Shown here piece after piece: positions 52,641-61,761 of a stretch of DNA of 64,000 nucleotides. The stretch spans positions 1 through 64,000 of the forward strand of contig JAQVNJ010000013.1 in the NCBI GenBank assembly GCA_028703175.1. The letters are read 5' to 3'. How positions within the stretch are numbered: the first letter of the stretch is position 1; each line of letters begins with the position of its first letter. The notes beneath the pieces were generated by a model that was not told the DNA's origin, ran no database searches, and was given only the letters and a program-made list of their open reading frames with translations. Source of the stretch: JAAYCB01 sp012744395. GTDB taxonomy: Bacteria > Planctomycetota > Planctomycetia > Pirellulales > Thermoguttaceae. Both the position numbers and the translations under genes were made by a program.

Positions 52641-53004
52641 ACGCGGCTCTGAAGCGACACCAGACTAGCCCGGCGATCCCCAGGATCAGCCAGATTGCCA
52701 GCAAGGCCGGCTCGGCGACGATCGGCGCATCCGCCGCGGGCGGCCCCGGGGCTTTGGCTGGTGTGATCGTGGCCGATTCCTCGCAGCCGCCGTCTGAACC
52801 GGAAAACGTGGAGAACAGCAAGACATTCGTCTTCTGCTCTGAAAGCAGACTCTCCGGCATCAACAACATGTCGAGTTCTTCGCGAATCGATCCGCTAGCG
52901 CCAGGTTCTGCCGGCTCATAGGACGGAACCTGAACGGATGCCTGGGCGGAATGGATGCCCAACAATACGCACATCACTCCTGAACACACAGTCTTTCGCA
53001 ACAT
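52639..53004 (-). CDS. Small secreted protein with PEP-CTERM-like anchor
   Basis: 121 aa from ATG 53004. Signal peptide (VCSGVMCVLLGIHSAQA). The C-terminus, VAEPALLAIWLILGIAGLVW followed by RFRAA, has the layout of a PEP-CTERM sorting signal (proline-glutamate-proline motif, hydrophobic helix, arginine cluster), with AEP in place of PEP. If functional it would be cut by exosortase and anchored in the envelope. Unknown passenger domain. An antiparallel mscL relic lies at its 3' end. Confidence 0.6.
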   Translation of the reverse strand: MLRKTVCSGVMCVLLGIHSAQASVQVPSYEPAEPGASGSIREELDMLLMPESLLSEQKTNVLLFSTFSGSDGGCEESATITPAKAPGPPAADAPIVAEPALLAIWLILGIAGLVWCRFRAA

Positions 53005-53636
53005 GACAAATCTCTGATGCCTCGAATAAGCCGTAACGATTCCGCCAGCCGGACCGATGCACAACCGGAGTTCGCAGCCCTGGATTCTTTGGCGGAGCTC
53101 GGTCAGAACCCCGCCCCTGGGCCGGGCCGAGAATCTCACACGGCGGTCCGTTGGAGAGCAAGGCCGTCGGCTTGCGGGAAGAAAGAAGTCCGGTTGATTG
53201 GACGACGCCGGAGCAATTCTCATGCCAGGGGTCGCGGACGAGGCTGGCCGTGGCTACAACCCGGTGCGTTGTAGAGCTTTGTGGCATGATGCGCCCAACC
53301 TTGCAGTCGCGGGGCGAACGGTTGCAGGGCGGCAGAATGCGGCTTCGATCGTGGCAGAACGCGCACTCGGCGCGACCCGTGGTTTTCTTGTTGGCAAGGG
53401 TTCGCCAGGGGCAGGCTGCTCACTCGGCGCGATCTGTGGTTTTCTTGTTGGCCAGGGTGTTGACGCGGGCGCTGCGGGTCAGAACAATGGATAGCTGAGC
53501 GGGTTGGGCCCCCGCTGTTTTGACTGGACTGGTTTGCCCACGTTGTTCAGAACCCAGTGGCTTCCCAGACCCGCGCACGTCGTGGTGGAGGCGGTTGGAG
53601 TTCGGTCATTCCTATGGTTCCAAGGAGGATCCACCA
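53005..53636. other. Intergenic region with direct repeats
   Basis: About 630 bases between divergent genes. CACTCGGCGCGA followed by YGTGGTTTTCTTGTTGGC occurs twice, at 53364-53400 and 53421-53457, 57 bases apart, with two or three differences. No gene seen. Confidence 0.5.
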
Positions 53637-54764
53637 ATGTCTCGCTACTTGAGGTCGTCGCTTGCCCTGCTCCTGCCATTGGTGATGGCCGGGGCCTCGT
53701 GGGCCGCCTGTGGGGCGGCATGTTGCCCGCCCAAGGCCGACTGTTGCCAGCCGGCATGTCAGCAACAATATGTCACGCGCACCGTCTGCGTGCCGCAATG
53801 GGTGACGGAGCTGCGGACCGTCCGGGCCGTTGAGTACACGACGGAACAGCGCCAGCAGACCTGCACGGTCTACACGCGTGTTCCGGAAACGAAGACGATC
53901 GAGACGAAATGCACGGTGATGGTCCCGGAGACGCGGACCAAGACGTGCAAGTTCACGGTCTGCACGCCGGTCTGGAAGGAAGTCGAGCAGCAGTACACGG
54001 TGATGGTTCCCCATCAGGAGAAGCGTCAGGGCGTCCGCAAGGTGTGCAAGGTCGAGCAGGTCAAAGAGACCCGTACCGTGTGCAAGGACAAGGGCCAGTG
54101 GGAAGAGCAGGTCGTGGAAGTCGCTCCAGCCAGTGCCACGGTTTGCGCGAGCCCCCGCACGGCCCGCCGGGCTTGCCGCCTGTGGGCCCGTCGCAGCGCT
54201 TGCTGCGCCGCCCCCTGCGCGACCGCATGCAGCCCCGCCTGCGCGACCACCGCATGCAGCCCCGCCTGCGACAGTGCCTGCGATTCCTGCGGCGGAGCCG
54301 GCGCTGCCGACACCGTCCAGTGCGTCAAGAAGGTCTGGGTTCCGAACATTGTCCAGGAGGAGGTTGAAGTCACCTGCTCGAAGCCGGTGATGGTCGACGA
54401 GCCCTACGAGTATACCGTGACGGTCTGCAAGCCCGAGACGCGGACGCGGAAGGTTCGCGTCTGCGAGTACCAGAAAGAAGAGAAGACGCGCCAGGTGCAG
54501 TACACGGTCTGCGTGCCGCAGGAGCGGACGGTCACCCGCGAGGTCTGCGTGGTGAAGTGCGTTCCCGAGCAGAAGGTGGTTACCCGAACGGTGCGGGTTC
54601 CCCGCTGCGTGGAGAAGCAGGTCGAGGTCCGCGTCTGCAAGATGGTGCAGAAGACGGTCCAGGTCCCCTGCCGCCCCGCGCGGACCCGTAGCTGCGCGCG
54701 TCCGGCCCGCGGCTGCTGCGCCCCCAAGGCGACCACGGCCTGCGCCCCCTGCGCCGGGTGCTGA
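53637..54764 (+). CDS. YTV-repeat cysteine-rich cell-wall protein
   Basis: 375 aa with AAGGAGG six bases before the ATG. Signal peptide (SSLALLLPLVMAGASWA). Repeats of the YTV type, YVTRTVCVPQWVTELR, TVYTRVPETKTIETKCTVM, YTVTVCKPETRTRKVRVCE and YTVCVPQERTVTREVCVVK, are the planctomycete YTV domain. A central Cys/Ala block (about 193-225) has two near-identical CSPAC units. YTV proteins are major components of the planctomycete cell wall, held by disulfide cross-links. Strong G/C hairpin follows the stop. A single gene. Confidence 0.9.
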   Translation: MSRYLRSSLALLLPLVMAGASWAACGAACCPPKADCCQPACQQQYVTRTVCVPQWVTELRTVRAVEYTTEQRQQTCTVYTRVPETKTIETKCTVMVPETRTKTCKFTVCTPVWKEVEQQYTVMVPHQEKRQGVRKVCKVEQVKETRTVCKDKGQWEEQVVEVAPASATVCASPRTARRACRLWARRSACCAAPCATACSPACATTACSPACDSACDSCGGAGAADTVQCVKKVWVPNIVQEEVEVTCSKPVMVDEPYEYTVTVCKPETRTRKVRVCEYQKEEKTRQVQYTVCVPQERTVTREVCVVKCVPEQKVVTRTVRVPRCVEKQVEVRVCKMVQKTVQVPCRPARTRSCARPARGCCAPKATTACAPCAGC

Positions 54765-54826
54765 GCAGCGCAGCCCGACAAGAAACAGTCGTGCATCCGT
54801 TCCGTAGCGCTTGTTTTGCGGATCTG

Positions 54827-54855
54827 GGGCCGGGCCTCTTGGCGAGGCCCGGCCC
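54827..54855 (+). terminator. Strong hairpin terminator downstream of the YTV gene
   Basis: A perfect 12-bp stem, GGGCCGGGCCTC and GAGGCCCGGCCC, with a 5-base loop, followed by GTTTCAATT. It lies 62 bases after the YTV stop codon. Confidence 0.8.
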
Positions 54856-54950
54856 GTTTCAATTCTTGCCCGTCCGCGGGGCGGAGTCAGAATGGCGCCG
54901 GATTGCCGATCCGCTCAGGCCGCACAAGCCGGGTTCCCTCACGGCGATCC

Positions 54951-54973
54951 GGATCGGAGGTATTCTCCGATCC
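54951..54973. terminator. 9-bp stem hairpin between convergent genes
   Basis: GGATCGGAG and CTCCGATCC flank a 5-base loop. Located between the YTV and aquaporin genes, on whose 3' side (minus strand) it lies. Confidence 0.5.
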
Positions 54974-54980
54974 ATGTTGA

Positions 54981-55049
54981 TCTTGAGCCTCCTGGCTGTT
55001 CTCGAAGCAGTCCACGCAGATCGACTCAGGTCCGCCAGGAGGCTCAAGA
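54981..55049. terminator. 16-bp inverted repeat with 37-base loop near the aquaporin gene end
   Basis: TCTTGAGCCTCCTGGC (54981-54996) and its exact complement (55034-55049). Lies 29 bases below the aquaporin stop, so it could end that transcript (read on the minus strand) and perhaps block antisense read-through. Confidence 0.55.
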
Positions 55050-55077
55050 ATTCCAGGCGTTTATGAATAATCCGGGA

Positions 55078-55785
55078 CTAGCCTTCCTCGCCAGCGGCGC
55101 CAAATAGTGTGCGATAGACGACCCCGGCGACTGCCGCGCCGAGGATCGGAGCGACCCAGAAGAGCCAGAGCTGCGCAAGCGCCCAGCCGCCGACGTAGAG
55201 GGCGGGGCCCGTCGACCGGGCCGGGTTCACCGAGAGGTTCGTGACGGGAATCCCGATCAGGTGGATCAGCGTCAATCCCAATCCGATGGCGATCGGAGCG
55301 AATCCTTGCGGCGCGCGGCTGTCCGTGGCGCCAAGGATGATCAGGAGGAACATGAACGTGAGTACGAATTCCGCGACCGAACAGGCGACGAGCGAATAGC
55401 CGCCGGGCGAGTGCGCGCCATAGCCGTTCGAGGCGAATCCGTCGGCCAGGTTGAACCCCGCCTTTCCCGAAGCGATCACGTACAGCACCGCCGCGCCGAC
55501 AATGCCGCCGACCACTTGCGCAATCACGTAGGGAATGATTTCGCTTGCCTTGAAGCGGCTGCCCGCCACCAGGCCGACGGTGACCGCCGGGTTCAAGTGG
55601 CATCCGGAGATATGGCCGATCGCGTAGGCCATCGTCAGCACGGTCAGCCCGAACGCGAAGGCGACCCCCAGAAGCCCGATTCCCACCTCGGGGAACGCGG
55701 CCGCCAGAACAGCGCTGCCGCATCCCCCGAAAACCAACCAGAACGTGCCGAACAGTTCGGCTGCACAGCGTTTGCCGAGGTCCAT
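55078..55785 (-). CDS. aqpZ: Aquaporin Z-type water channel
   Basis: 235 aa from the ATG at 55785 with AAAGGAG upstream. Six membrane helices and both asparagine-proline-alanine loops: CHLNPAVTVGL and LSVNPARSTGPAL. The second is followed by an arginine as required for the selectivity filter. AqpZ-like pattern (GHISGCHLNPAVT). Inner-membrane water flux. Forms a run with the GlsB, 56244 and 57152 genes on the same strand. Confidence 0.92.
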   Translation of the reverse strand: MDLGKRCAAELFGTFWLVFGGCGSAVLAAAFPEVGIGLLGVAFAFGLTVLTMAYAIGHISGCHLNPAVTVGLVAGSRFKASEIIPYVIAQVVGGIVGAAVLYVIASGKAGFNLADGFASNGYGAHSPGGYSLVACSVAEFVLTFMFLLIILGATDSRAPQGFAPIAIGLGLTLIHLIGIPVTNLSVNPARSTGPALYVGGWALAQLWLFWVAPILGAAVAGVVYRTLFGAAGEEG

Positions 55786-55915
55786 CAAGACTCCTTTCAA
55801 GGCGGCTTGGGCCGCAACGGTACTTGCAGCGGGCGGCAATCCGACCCGCTCGTGTCGATCAACCTCCAGTCCGCCGCGGCGCGTTCCCCGCGGAAGCACG
55901 TCCGCGGACCGCGAC

Positions 55916-56191
55916 CTACGACGCGCCCTTCTTGGCGATCGCCGACGAGTAGATCACCAACACGATCACCGCCCCGAGGATCGACATGATCCATCCGGAG
56001 GGCTGGAACACCGTCTCCCCGCGGCCGAACAGCAGGTAGGACAATCCCCCGCCAACGAATGATCCGACGACTCCCAGGAGCATTGTCATCAGCCAGCCCA
56101 TGGCTTGCCTTCCCGGGAGCACAAACCGCGCAATTGCCCCGGCGATCAATCCAAAGATCGCCCATCCCAGAATCGTTCCAAGCGTACCCAT
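55916..56191 (-). CDS. GlsB/YeaQ/YmgE-family membrane stress protein
   Basis: 91 aa. Begins MGTLGTILGWAIFGLIAG (GGAGGAG upstream) and has three hydrophobic helices with GRQAMGWLMTMLLGVVGSFV and GGGLSYLLFG. The transglycosylase-associated (GlsB) family; function unknown, often stress-induced. In a row with the aquaporin gene (130 bases away) and two unknown genes. Confidence 0.88.
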   Translation of the reverse strand: MGTLGTILGWAIFGLIAGAIARFVLPGRQAMGWLMTMLLGVVGSFVGGGLSYLLFGRGETVFQPSGWIMSILGAVIVLVIYSSAIAKKGAS

Positions 56192-56243
56192 CGCGGACTC
56201 CTCCAGTCGAGTGTTGTTTGAGAGAGTCAAAGAAAAGGTTGCG

Positions 56244-57131
56244 TCAGACCTCGCCGGCAGCGCGCGAGATCAGGCTGCGGGCGACGGACTGCGTCCCCGT
56301 GTGTTCGAAGTAGTCCGTCATGATGTCGACGAACGCGGCAACGTAGTCGAGCTTCCCGTCCATCCCGTTGGCGAACCCGCTGAGGCTGCCGACGATCTTG
56401 TCGACGGCCAGGCCCTTGCTGGAGATGAACGAGCCGATCCAGCCCTGCGCCGCGTCGAGGCCGCGGGAGACGTAGCCCAGCTTCTCCGTGGCGCCGTTGC
56501 CCGGAATCATCGACTCGATCTGCTGGAATCGCTTGTTCTTCTCCAGCCCCGACGCGCCGAGGCCCTTCAAGGAAGACATCGCTTTGCCCACGAAGTCGGG
56601 CCCGAGCGGTACGATCCCGTCGATGCAGACCAGGGTCGCCATCCGCATCAAGGCCTCGTGGCGGTAGTCGGCCAGCGATTCCGCGAAGTCGCCGATGCCA
56701 TCGCCGGGGATGCCGTTGAGTTTGCAGAAGGCGACGATTTCCACGATCAACTTCAGACTCAGGTCGATCACCTGCGCGGTGTCGGCCTTGGGCGTCAGCC
56801 AGCGGAGGAACGACAGGAAGCCCACGTTTTCCCCGACCTTGTCGACCAGCGCCGCGGCGCCGGCAATGCCTTGCGCCGAGTCGATCGTCTGGTAGAGCCA
56901 TTGGGCCCGCTGATACCCCTGCGTCTTGTCGTTATAGAGCTGGATCGCCCGCTCGCCGATCTTCTGGACCCAGGCCTGGTCCGTTTCGCCGCTCACCTCC
57001 CTGATCATCTTCTCGAAGCCGACGATGTTCTTCCACTCCCCCGGAACGACCCAGTCCAAAGCTCCCAGCAACCGCGTGGTCATGCTTTTTTCGGGCAGGG
57101 CGTCGACGAGCTGATATATTGTTTTTGCCAC
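56244..57131 (-). CDS. Hypothetical helical protein, GTG start
   Basis: 295 aa from a GTG at 57131, supported by AAGGAG at standard distance; the upstream stretch in the same frame is not protein-like. Contains mostly amphipathic helices, no signal peptide, and no recognised domain; notable segments are RLLGALDWVVPGEWKN and FLRWLTPKADTAQVIDLS. I do not know the family. It is 20 bases below a lipoprotein gene and just above the GlsB gene, so a stress or envelope role is possible. Confidence 0.6.
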   Translation of the reverse strand: MAKTIYQLVDALPEKSMTTRLLGALDWVVPGEWKNIVGFEKMIREVSGETDQAWVQKIGERAIQLYNDKTQGYQRAQWLYQTIDSAQGIAGAAALVDKVGENVGFLSFLRWLTPKADTAQVIDLSLKLIVEIVAFCKLNGIPGDGIGDFAESLADYRHEALMRMATLVCIDGIVPLGPDFVGKAMSSLKGLGASGLEKNKRFQQIESMIPGNGATEKLGYVSRGLDAAQGWIGSFISSKGLAVDKIVGSLSGFANGMDGKLDYVAAFVDIMTDYFEHTGTQSVARSLISRAAGEV

Positions 57132-57151
57132 GGCAGGCTCCTTGCAGAAGA

Positions 57152-57649
57152 TTAGAGGTTGGAGAGGCTCTTCAGATCGAATTTCTGCAACCAGGCGACG
57201 CGTTCCGCCTCGTCGAACGAGGGGTCCATCGAGCGGACTTGGACCTGGTACCGATCGGCGATGAGGACTGCCGTCCCCTTGCTGCCGGCGGCGGCCATCG
57301 GGTGGCCGTCGAGCTGCTGCTCGCTGGCGGCGAACTTTTCCTTCGCCTGGGGATTGTTCGCCGTATCGGAGATCGAAAGAACCGCCAGTTCCTGCCCATC
57401 CTTTTGCAGGCTGGCCTGGGCAAAGCCGTCTTTCTCCTGCTTGAAGACAATGTCGAACGGCGACTCGACCTTGGGGAAGAATCGGTTCAGATCGCTTCCC
57501 TCGACGGACTCTTCGACAACGGCGGGCGCCTGCGCTCCGCGCGTTGCGTCTTGGACCTGGTCCCAACGCGACGGCTCCCGCCGGCAACTGGCCAGCGAGA
57601 GGAGCGCCAGGAGCGGCAGAAACACGGTCAACTTCCAGTCGCGAATCAT
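57152..57649 (-). CDS. Putative lipoprotein of unknown function
   Basis: 165 aa. Lipobox LSLASC places a lipidated cysteine at residue 22. The remainder is soluble with an acidic/basic mix; ISDTANNPQAKEKFAASEQQL and DRYQVQVRSMDPSFDEAERV are typical. No domain recognised. Starts the minus-strand run 57649-55916 (lipoprotein, helical protein, GlsB), with the aquaporin gene after that. Confidence 0.65.
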   Translation of the reverse strand: MIRDWKLTVFLPLLALLSLASCRREPSRWDQVQDATRGAQAPAVVEESVEGSDLNRFFPKVESPFDIVFKQEKDGFAQASLQKDGQELAVLSISDTANNPQAKEKFAASEQQLDGHPMAAAGSKGTAVLIADRYQVQVRSMDPSFDEAERVAWLQKFDLKSLSNL

Positions 57650-57827
57650 TCCTGAGTTCCTTCAGTACTCCAGCGCCCCGCCTGTGCCCGGCGATAGGCG
57701 AAGCTTGTGCTTCCGAGAAAACCGCGATTCTCCAGCCGGACACCAAGCGTGTCTCCGGGCCGGATGACGAAGCATCGCAGCCAAACAGAATAGCGCGGGA
57801 ATGCGTGCCCCCCCGGCGTCCCTGTCT

Positions 57828-58052
57828 TCAGTCCCAGCGTTTCACAACCGCACCCCTGGTTGAGCGCCGGGCGTGCCTCGGCCGCGTGTCGACCGCGGCG
57901 CAGCCTTCGGTCAACTCGGCCCGCCAGATGTCGGTGTCGGCCGGGGCTGAAATCCCCAGCCGGACCCTGCTCCCCTGAACAGCCAGGACGCTGATCATTA
58001 TATCCGGGCCGATTTGTATGCTCGCACCCAACTTGCGGCTCAAGACCAACAT
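57828..58052 (-). CDS. csrA: Carbon storage regulator CsrA
   Basis: 74 aa starting MLVLSRKLGASIQIG (GGAG upstream). RNA-binding protein that recognises GGA in leaders and blocks or protects mRNA; VRLGISAPADTDIWRAEL contains the C-terminal RNA-contacting arginine. The extension after residue 50 is longer and more basic than in E. coli, as in many planctomycete CsrA. Stands alone, minus strand. Confidence 0.9.
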   Translation of the reverse strand: MLVLSRKLGASIQIGPDIMISVLAVQGSRVRLGISAPADTDIWRAELTEGCAAVDTRPRHARRSTRGAVVKRWD

Positions 58053-58783
58053 AACTTCGGCTCCATCCACGGAATAGGCCCCTAGAAGACGGCAGCCTGG
58101 TGTGAGCAACTCATGTGCCAAAAGCCCTGCCCGCTCGCTGGGACATTTCACAACCTATTGGTATATAGGCTGTTGCGGCTTCGCGCTGCGCCCCCCGGCA
58201 GCCCGGTGCGTCGAGTATGGCGGCAACGAGAGCGGCAAAATGCAGCACCCATGCGGCAGTATTCCAGAGGACACTTCCCGGGGACGCCGCCGGTCGATCC
58301 GCCAGCGGCGAGAGGGTGATCGCCCGGAGGGTCCGATTGACCCACGCCAGGCGAGCGGGCTGCCGCCTCGGCAAGGTGGCGCGGAAGATCGCCGCCGCTC
58401 CTGGTGGAACGGCTTCGGAGAGTCTGGACTTGCGCCCTGCGGCAGCGCCGAACGGGCCGCGGTCTGCGCCGACCGCGGTCTGCACCGGCCGCCACGCCCG
58501 GCGGAGCCCGACAAGTGAGAATCGTCCGTCATGACAGTCTCCACGCAGCCTGCTATACTCAGACGCGTCATCGGCCTTGGTTCGCGGCTGCCAACACGCG
58601 GACGAGGTTGCGGCGACTGCGGCGGACTCAACAGGGAGACCGGGTCCAAGGCGTCTGACACCCTTCCGACCTTCTCGGCGGCCTGCCGGCGGAAATCGAC
58701 TTTGCCGGTCCGCGGCGAGGGCGATTGCCGAATCTTCCGGGGCGCTCGGCGGGCGCGACTTTGCCAACAGGGAGAATCCATCC
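58053..58783. other. Intergenic region, no gene recognised
   Basis: About 730 bases between csrA and the TolB-like gene. Long frames in it are arginine/proline-rich and overlap in several phases. A small AT-rich patch around 58150-58170 (TTGGTATATAGG) could hold a minus-strand -10 for csrA. Confidence 0.45.
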
Positions 58784-59833
58784 ATGCCAAGGCCAGTTGT
58801 CTTAATTGCGCTGTCCGTCATCGGCGTCATGATTTGCCCGGCGTCTCCGGCGGGGGAGTCGGAACGCGACCCCCGCGCGCGGCAACTGGCGGAGCAGGTT
58901 CGTGCAAAGGGCTGGATCGCCTACTCCGCCCGGAGCGAGAACGGCACCTGGGACGTGTTCCTGTCGCGGCCCGATGGATCGCAAGCTCGCAATATCACCA
59001 ACACGCCGAATTACGAAGAGGCGGCTCCGATGTTCCGGGGCGACGGCAAAAAGCTGCTCTATCGCCAGATTGCACGGGGCAGCACGATCAACCACGACCG
59101 TTGGGGATTTCAAGGCCGGCTGGTGATCGCCGATCCCGACGGCGGCAACGCCGCGGTTGTCGGCCAGGACGGCCAGTGGCCCTGGGCCACGTGGTCGCCG
59201 GACGGCAAGCAGATCGCCTGCCTGGTTCCCCAGGGCATCCAGATTGTCGACCTGGCGAGCAGGAAAGTGGTCCGCAGCATGCCGCGCGAAGGCATCTACC
59301 AGCAGCTCTTCTGGTCGCCGGACGGAGAGTGGTTCTGCGGCACGGGCAATCATCTGGGCGTGATGTGGACGGTGGTTCGGCTGCACTTGGCCAGCGGGAA
59401 GCTCAACGCGGTGCACAAGTTCCAGAGCTGCACCCCCGCTTGGTTCCCGGACTCGCAGCAGATCATCTTTTCTTCGCGGCCGGCCGGCCAGACGGCGGAC
59501 GGCGGCTATGGTTGGACCCAGCTATGGATGGCCGAGGGCGACGGCAGCAGCGAGCAGCTCGTCTACGGGGAGGACGGTTGCCATGTCTATGGCGGCGGCC
59601 TCTCGCCCGACGGCCAGTACGTGCTGTTCACCAAGAGCCTCAAGGACGGAGGCGGCTCGGAAGACTCCGGCGGCACGATCTGCCTGATGCGCTTCAGCGA
59701 CGCACCCACGATCGGCGGCGCGAGCGAGGAGTTGCGGAAAGAACACGCCGGCACGAAAGACGGCCCCGTCCTCGAGCTTGGCCGGGGCTGGGAGCCCTGC
59801 TGGACTTGTCAAGAGATCGGCACAGTGCAATGA
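58784..59833 (+). CDS. Secreted TolB-like WD40/PD40 beta-propeller protein
   Basis: 349 aa from the ATG at 58784 (GGGAG upstream). Signal peptide (VVLIALSVIGVMICPASPA). PD40/TolB repeats: GTWDVFLSRPDGSQARNI, WPWATWSPDGKQIACLV, IYQQLFWSPDGEWF, and GGGLSPDGQYVLFTK. Such propellers bind protein partners or act in the envelope. Its stop overlaps by four bases (ATGA) the start of a lipoprotein gene, so the two are translated together. They precede the O-acetylation genes. Confidence 0.82.
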   Translation: MPRPVVLIALSVIGVMICPASPAGESERDPRARQLAEQVRAKGWIAYSARSENGTWDVFLSRPDGSQARNITNTPNYEEAAPMFRGDGKKLLYRQIARGSTINHDRWGFQGRLVIADPDGGNAAVVGQDGQWPWATWSPDGKQIACLVPQGIQIVDLASRKVVRSMPREGIYQQLFWSPDGEWFCGTGNHLGVMWTVVRLHLASGKLNAVHKFQSCTPAWFPDSQQIIFSSRPAGQTADGGYGWTQLWMAEGDGSSEQLVYGEDGCHVYGGGLSPDGQYVLFTKSLKDGGGSEDSGGTICLMRFSDAPTIGGASEELRKEHAGTKDGPVLELGRGWEPCWTCQEIGTVQ

Positions 59834-60324
59834 TGCAAGTCACAGGGCGTGTCAATCCGTGCCGGCGCCTGCTCGGCCTCGGACTGTTGCTGCTGGCTGG
59901 AGCATGTTGCAGCTCGTGCGCCAGCCAGACCGAGAGCGGTGAGGATGCGGAGGTCACCACCCGCGGCAGTGCCGAAGTGACCGCCCGGCTCGTGGAGATT
60001 CGCGGAGAGTTCCCCGAAAACGTCAACTACGATTACGCCTTCGTGATGAAGTACGAGGTGCTCCAGGCGCACCGGGGAGGAGTCGATTCCGACGTGATCT
60101 ACGTGGGCCATTACAATCCGCGGAAGCCGCGGGCCGCCGCGGCCGACGAGCGCGTCGAGCAGGTCGGCGGAAACCTCGTGCAGTTCCGGGCTGGAGACGT
60201 GCATCGGATGGCCTTGGATTCGCCCATCGACAACTACTTCATGGGAGGCATCATCGACAAGTACTTCGAGGAGAAGTCAGACCCGATTTACTGGGCCATA
60301 TGGACAAATCGAGTCGTCGAGTGA
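59830..60324 (+). CDS. Lipoprotein of unknown function, coupled to a TolB-like protein
   Basis: 164 aa. Start codon overlaps the TolB-like stop. A signal peptide with lipobox (LLLLAGAC) gives a lipid anchor near Cys26. Afterwards: VTARLVEIRGEFPENVNYDY and VLQAHRGGVDSDVIYVGHYN, a small beta-sandwich style. Not recognised; in planctomycete genomes such proteins sit before MBOAT genes. Seven-base gap to the MBOAT gene. Confidence 0.6.
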   Translation: MMQVTGRVNPCRRLLGLGLLLLAGACCSSCASQTESGEDAEVTTRGSAEVTARLVEIRGEFPENVNYDYAFVMKYEVLQAHRGGVDSDVIYVGHYNPRKPRAAAADERVEQVGGNLVQFRAGDVHRMALDSPIDNYFMGGIIDKYFEEKSDPIYWAIWTNRVVE

Positions 60325-60330
60325 GAGCCC

Positions 60331-61731
60331 ATGGTCTTCTCCTCCCAGGTCTTCATCTTCTATTTTCTGCCCCTGGTCCTGCTGGTCTATTACGTTCTGC
60401 CGGGCAACCGGCATCTCTTTCTGCTCCTGGCCAGCTACGTCTTCTACGGCTGGTGGAATCCGTGGTTCGTGCCGCTGATGCTGTCTGTCACGGCCGCGAA
60501 CTACGCCTTCGGCCAGTCGATCGCCGCCCCCGGGGCGAGTCGGCGGCGGAAGCGGATGGCGCTGGTCGGCTCGGTCGTGGCGAGCCTCGGGACGCTGGGC
60601 TTCTTCAAGTACTACATGTTCGCGGGACACAACCTCAACTGGCTGCTGGGCAAGCTGGGAATCGCGCCGTTTCCGCTGGTCGAGGTCGTGTTGCCGATCG
60701 GAATCTCGTTCTACGTCTTCCAGAGCCTCAGCTACACGATCGACGTCTATCGGGGCGAGTCGCCGCCGGTCCGTTCGTTCTTCGACTTCGCCTGCTTCGT
60801 AGCGCTGTTTCCGCAATTGATCGCCGGCCCGATCGTCCGCTACAACACGATCGCCGCGCAGCTCGTTTCGCGGGCGCACACCTGGAACAAGTTTTCCTCG
60901 GGAGTGGCGCTGTTCATCCTGGGCCTGGCCAAGAAGGTCCTGCTGGCCAACACGATCGGCCAGGTGGCCGACGCCGTTTTCGACGCCCAGGCCCCGGCCG
61001 CGCTCGACGCCTGGCTGGGCGTGACCGCCTACGCGTTCCAGATCTACTTCGACTTCTCCGGCTATTCCGACATGGCGATCGGGCTGGGGCGGATGCTGGG
61101 GTTTGAGTTTCCCAGGAACTTCAACGCCCCGTACCTGTCGGAGAGCATTACCGATTTCTGGCGGCGGTGGCACATCTCGCTCTCCACGTTCTTGCGCGAC
61201 TACCTCTATTTCCCCCTCGGCGGAAACCGCCGTGGAATACGGCGGACCTATTTCAACCTGGCGACCGTGATGCTCTTGGGCGGACTGTGGCACGGCGCCA
61301 ATTGGACGTTCGTCCTCTGGGGCGCCTACCACGGAACGCTGTTGATCTGGGAGCGGGCGATGGGCAAGAGCAGCATCTACACCCGGCTGCCGCCGCCCGC
61401 GCGGATCGCGATCACGTTCCTCCTGTTGCTGTTCTCCTGGGTGCTGTTTCGTTCCCCCGACATCATGGACGCCTGGCGATTCCTCAGCGCGATGTTCGGC
61501 GGCTCGATCGCCGGGGGCGGCTCGCTGCTGCTGGCGGCGGAGATCTATACGCAAGGCACGCTGATCATCATGGCTCTCTGCGCCCTGATCGTGTTTCAGC
61601 CCGTGCAGACATTCGACTGGGTCGAGACGCTCACCTGGGGCAAAGCGGCGTCGCTGATCCTCCTGTTCGCGCTGTCGCTGATGACGATGTTTGTTCAGGC
61701 GTTCAACCCGTTCCTGTATTTCCAGTTCTAA
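60331..61731 (+). CDS. MBOAT-family O-acyltransferase (AlgI-like)
   Basis: 466 aa, polytopic membrane protein with about ten helices. DFWRRWHISLSTFLRDYLYF and the invariant histidine in LWHGANWTFVLWGAYHG (about residue 321) mark the AlgI/DltB group. These enzymes receive an acetyl donor and pass acetyl groups across the inner membrane to a polysaccharide O-acetyltransferase. The partner gene is 30 bases downstream. The ribosome site is poor; the start follows the lipoprotein stop closely. Confidence 0.9.
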   Translation: MVFSSQVFIFYFLPLVLLVYYVLPGNRHLFLLLASYVFYGWWNPWFVPLMLSVTAANYAFGQSIAAPGASRRRKRMALVGSVVASLGTLGFFKYYMFAGHNLNWLLGKLGIAPFPLVEVVLPIGISFYVFQSLSYTIDVYRGESPPVRSFFDFACFVALFPQLIAGPIVRYNTIAAQLVSRAHTWNKFSSGVALFILGLAKKVLLANTIGQVADAVFDAQAPAALDAWLGVTAYAFQIYFDFSGYSDMAIGLGRMLGFEFPRNFNAPYLSESITDFWRRWHISLSTFLRDYLYFPLGGNRRGIRRTYFNLATVMLLGGLWHGANWTFVLWGAYHGTLLIWERAMGKSSIYTRLPPPARIAITFLLLLFSWVLFRSPDIMDAWRFLSAMFGGSIAGGGSLLLAAEIYTQGTLIIMALCALIVFQPVQTFDWVETLTWGKAASLILLFALSLMTMFVQAFNPFLYFQF

Positions 61732-61761
61732 TGGAATCTGGCGGTTCCCGGAGAGAGTAGA

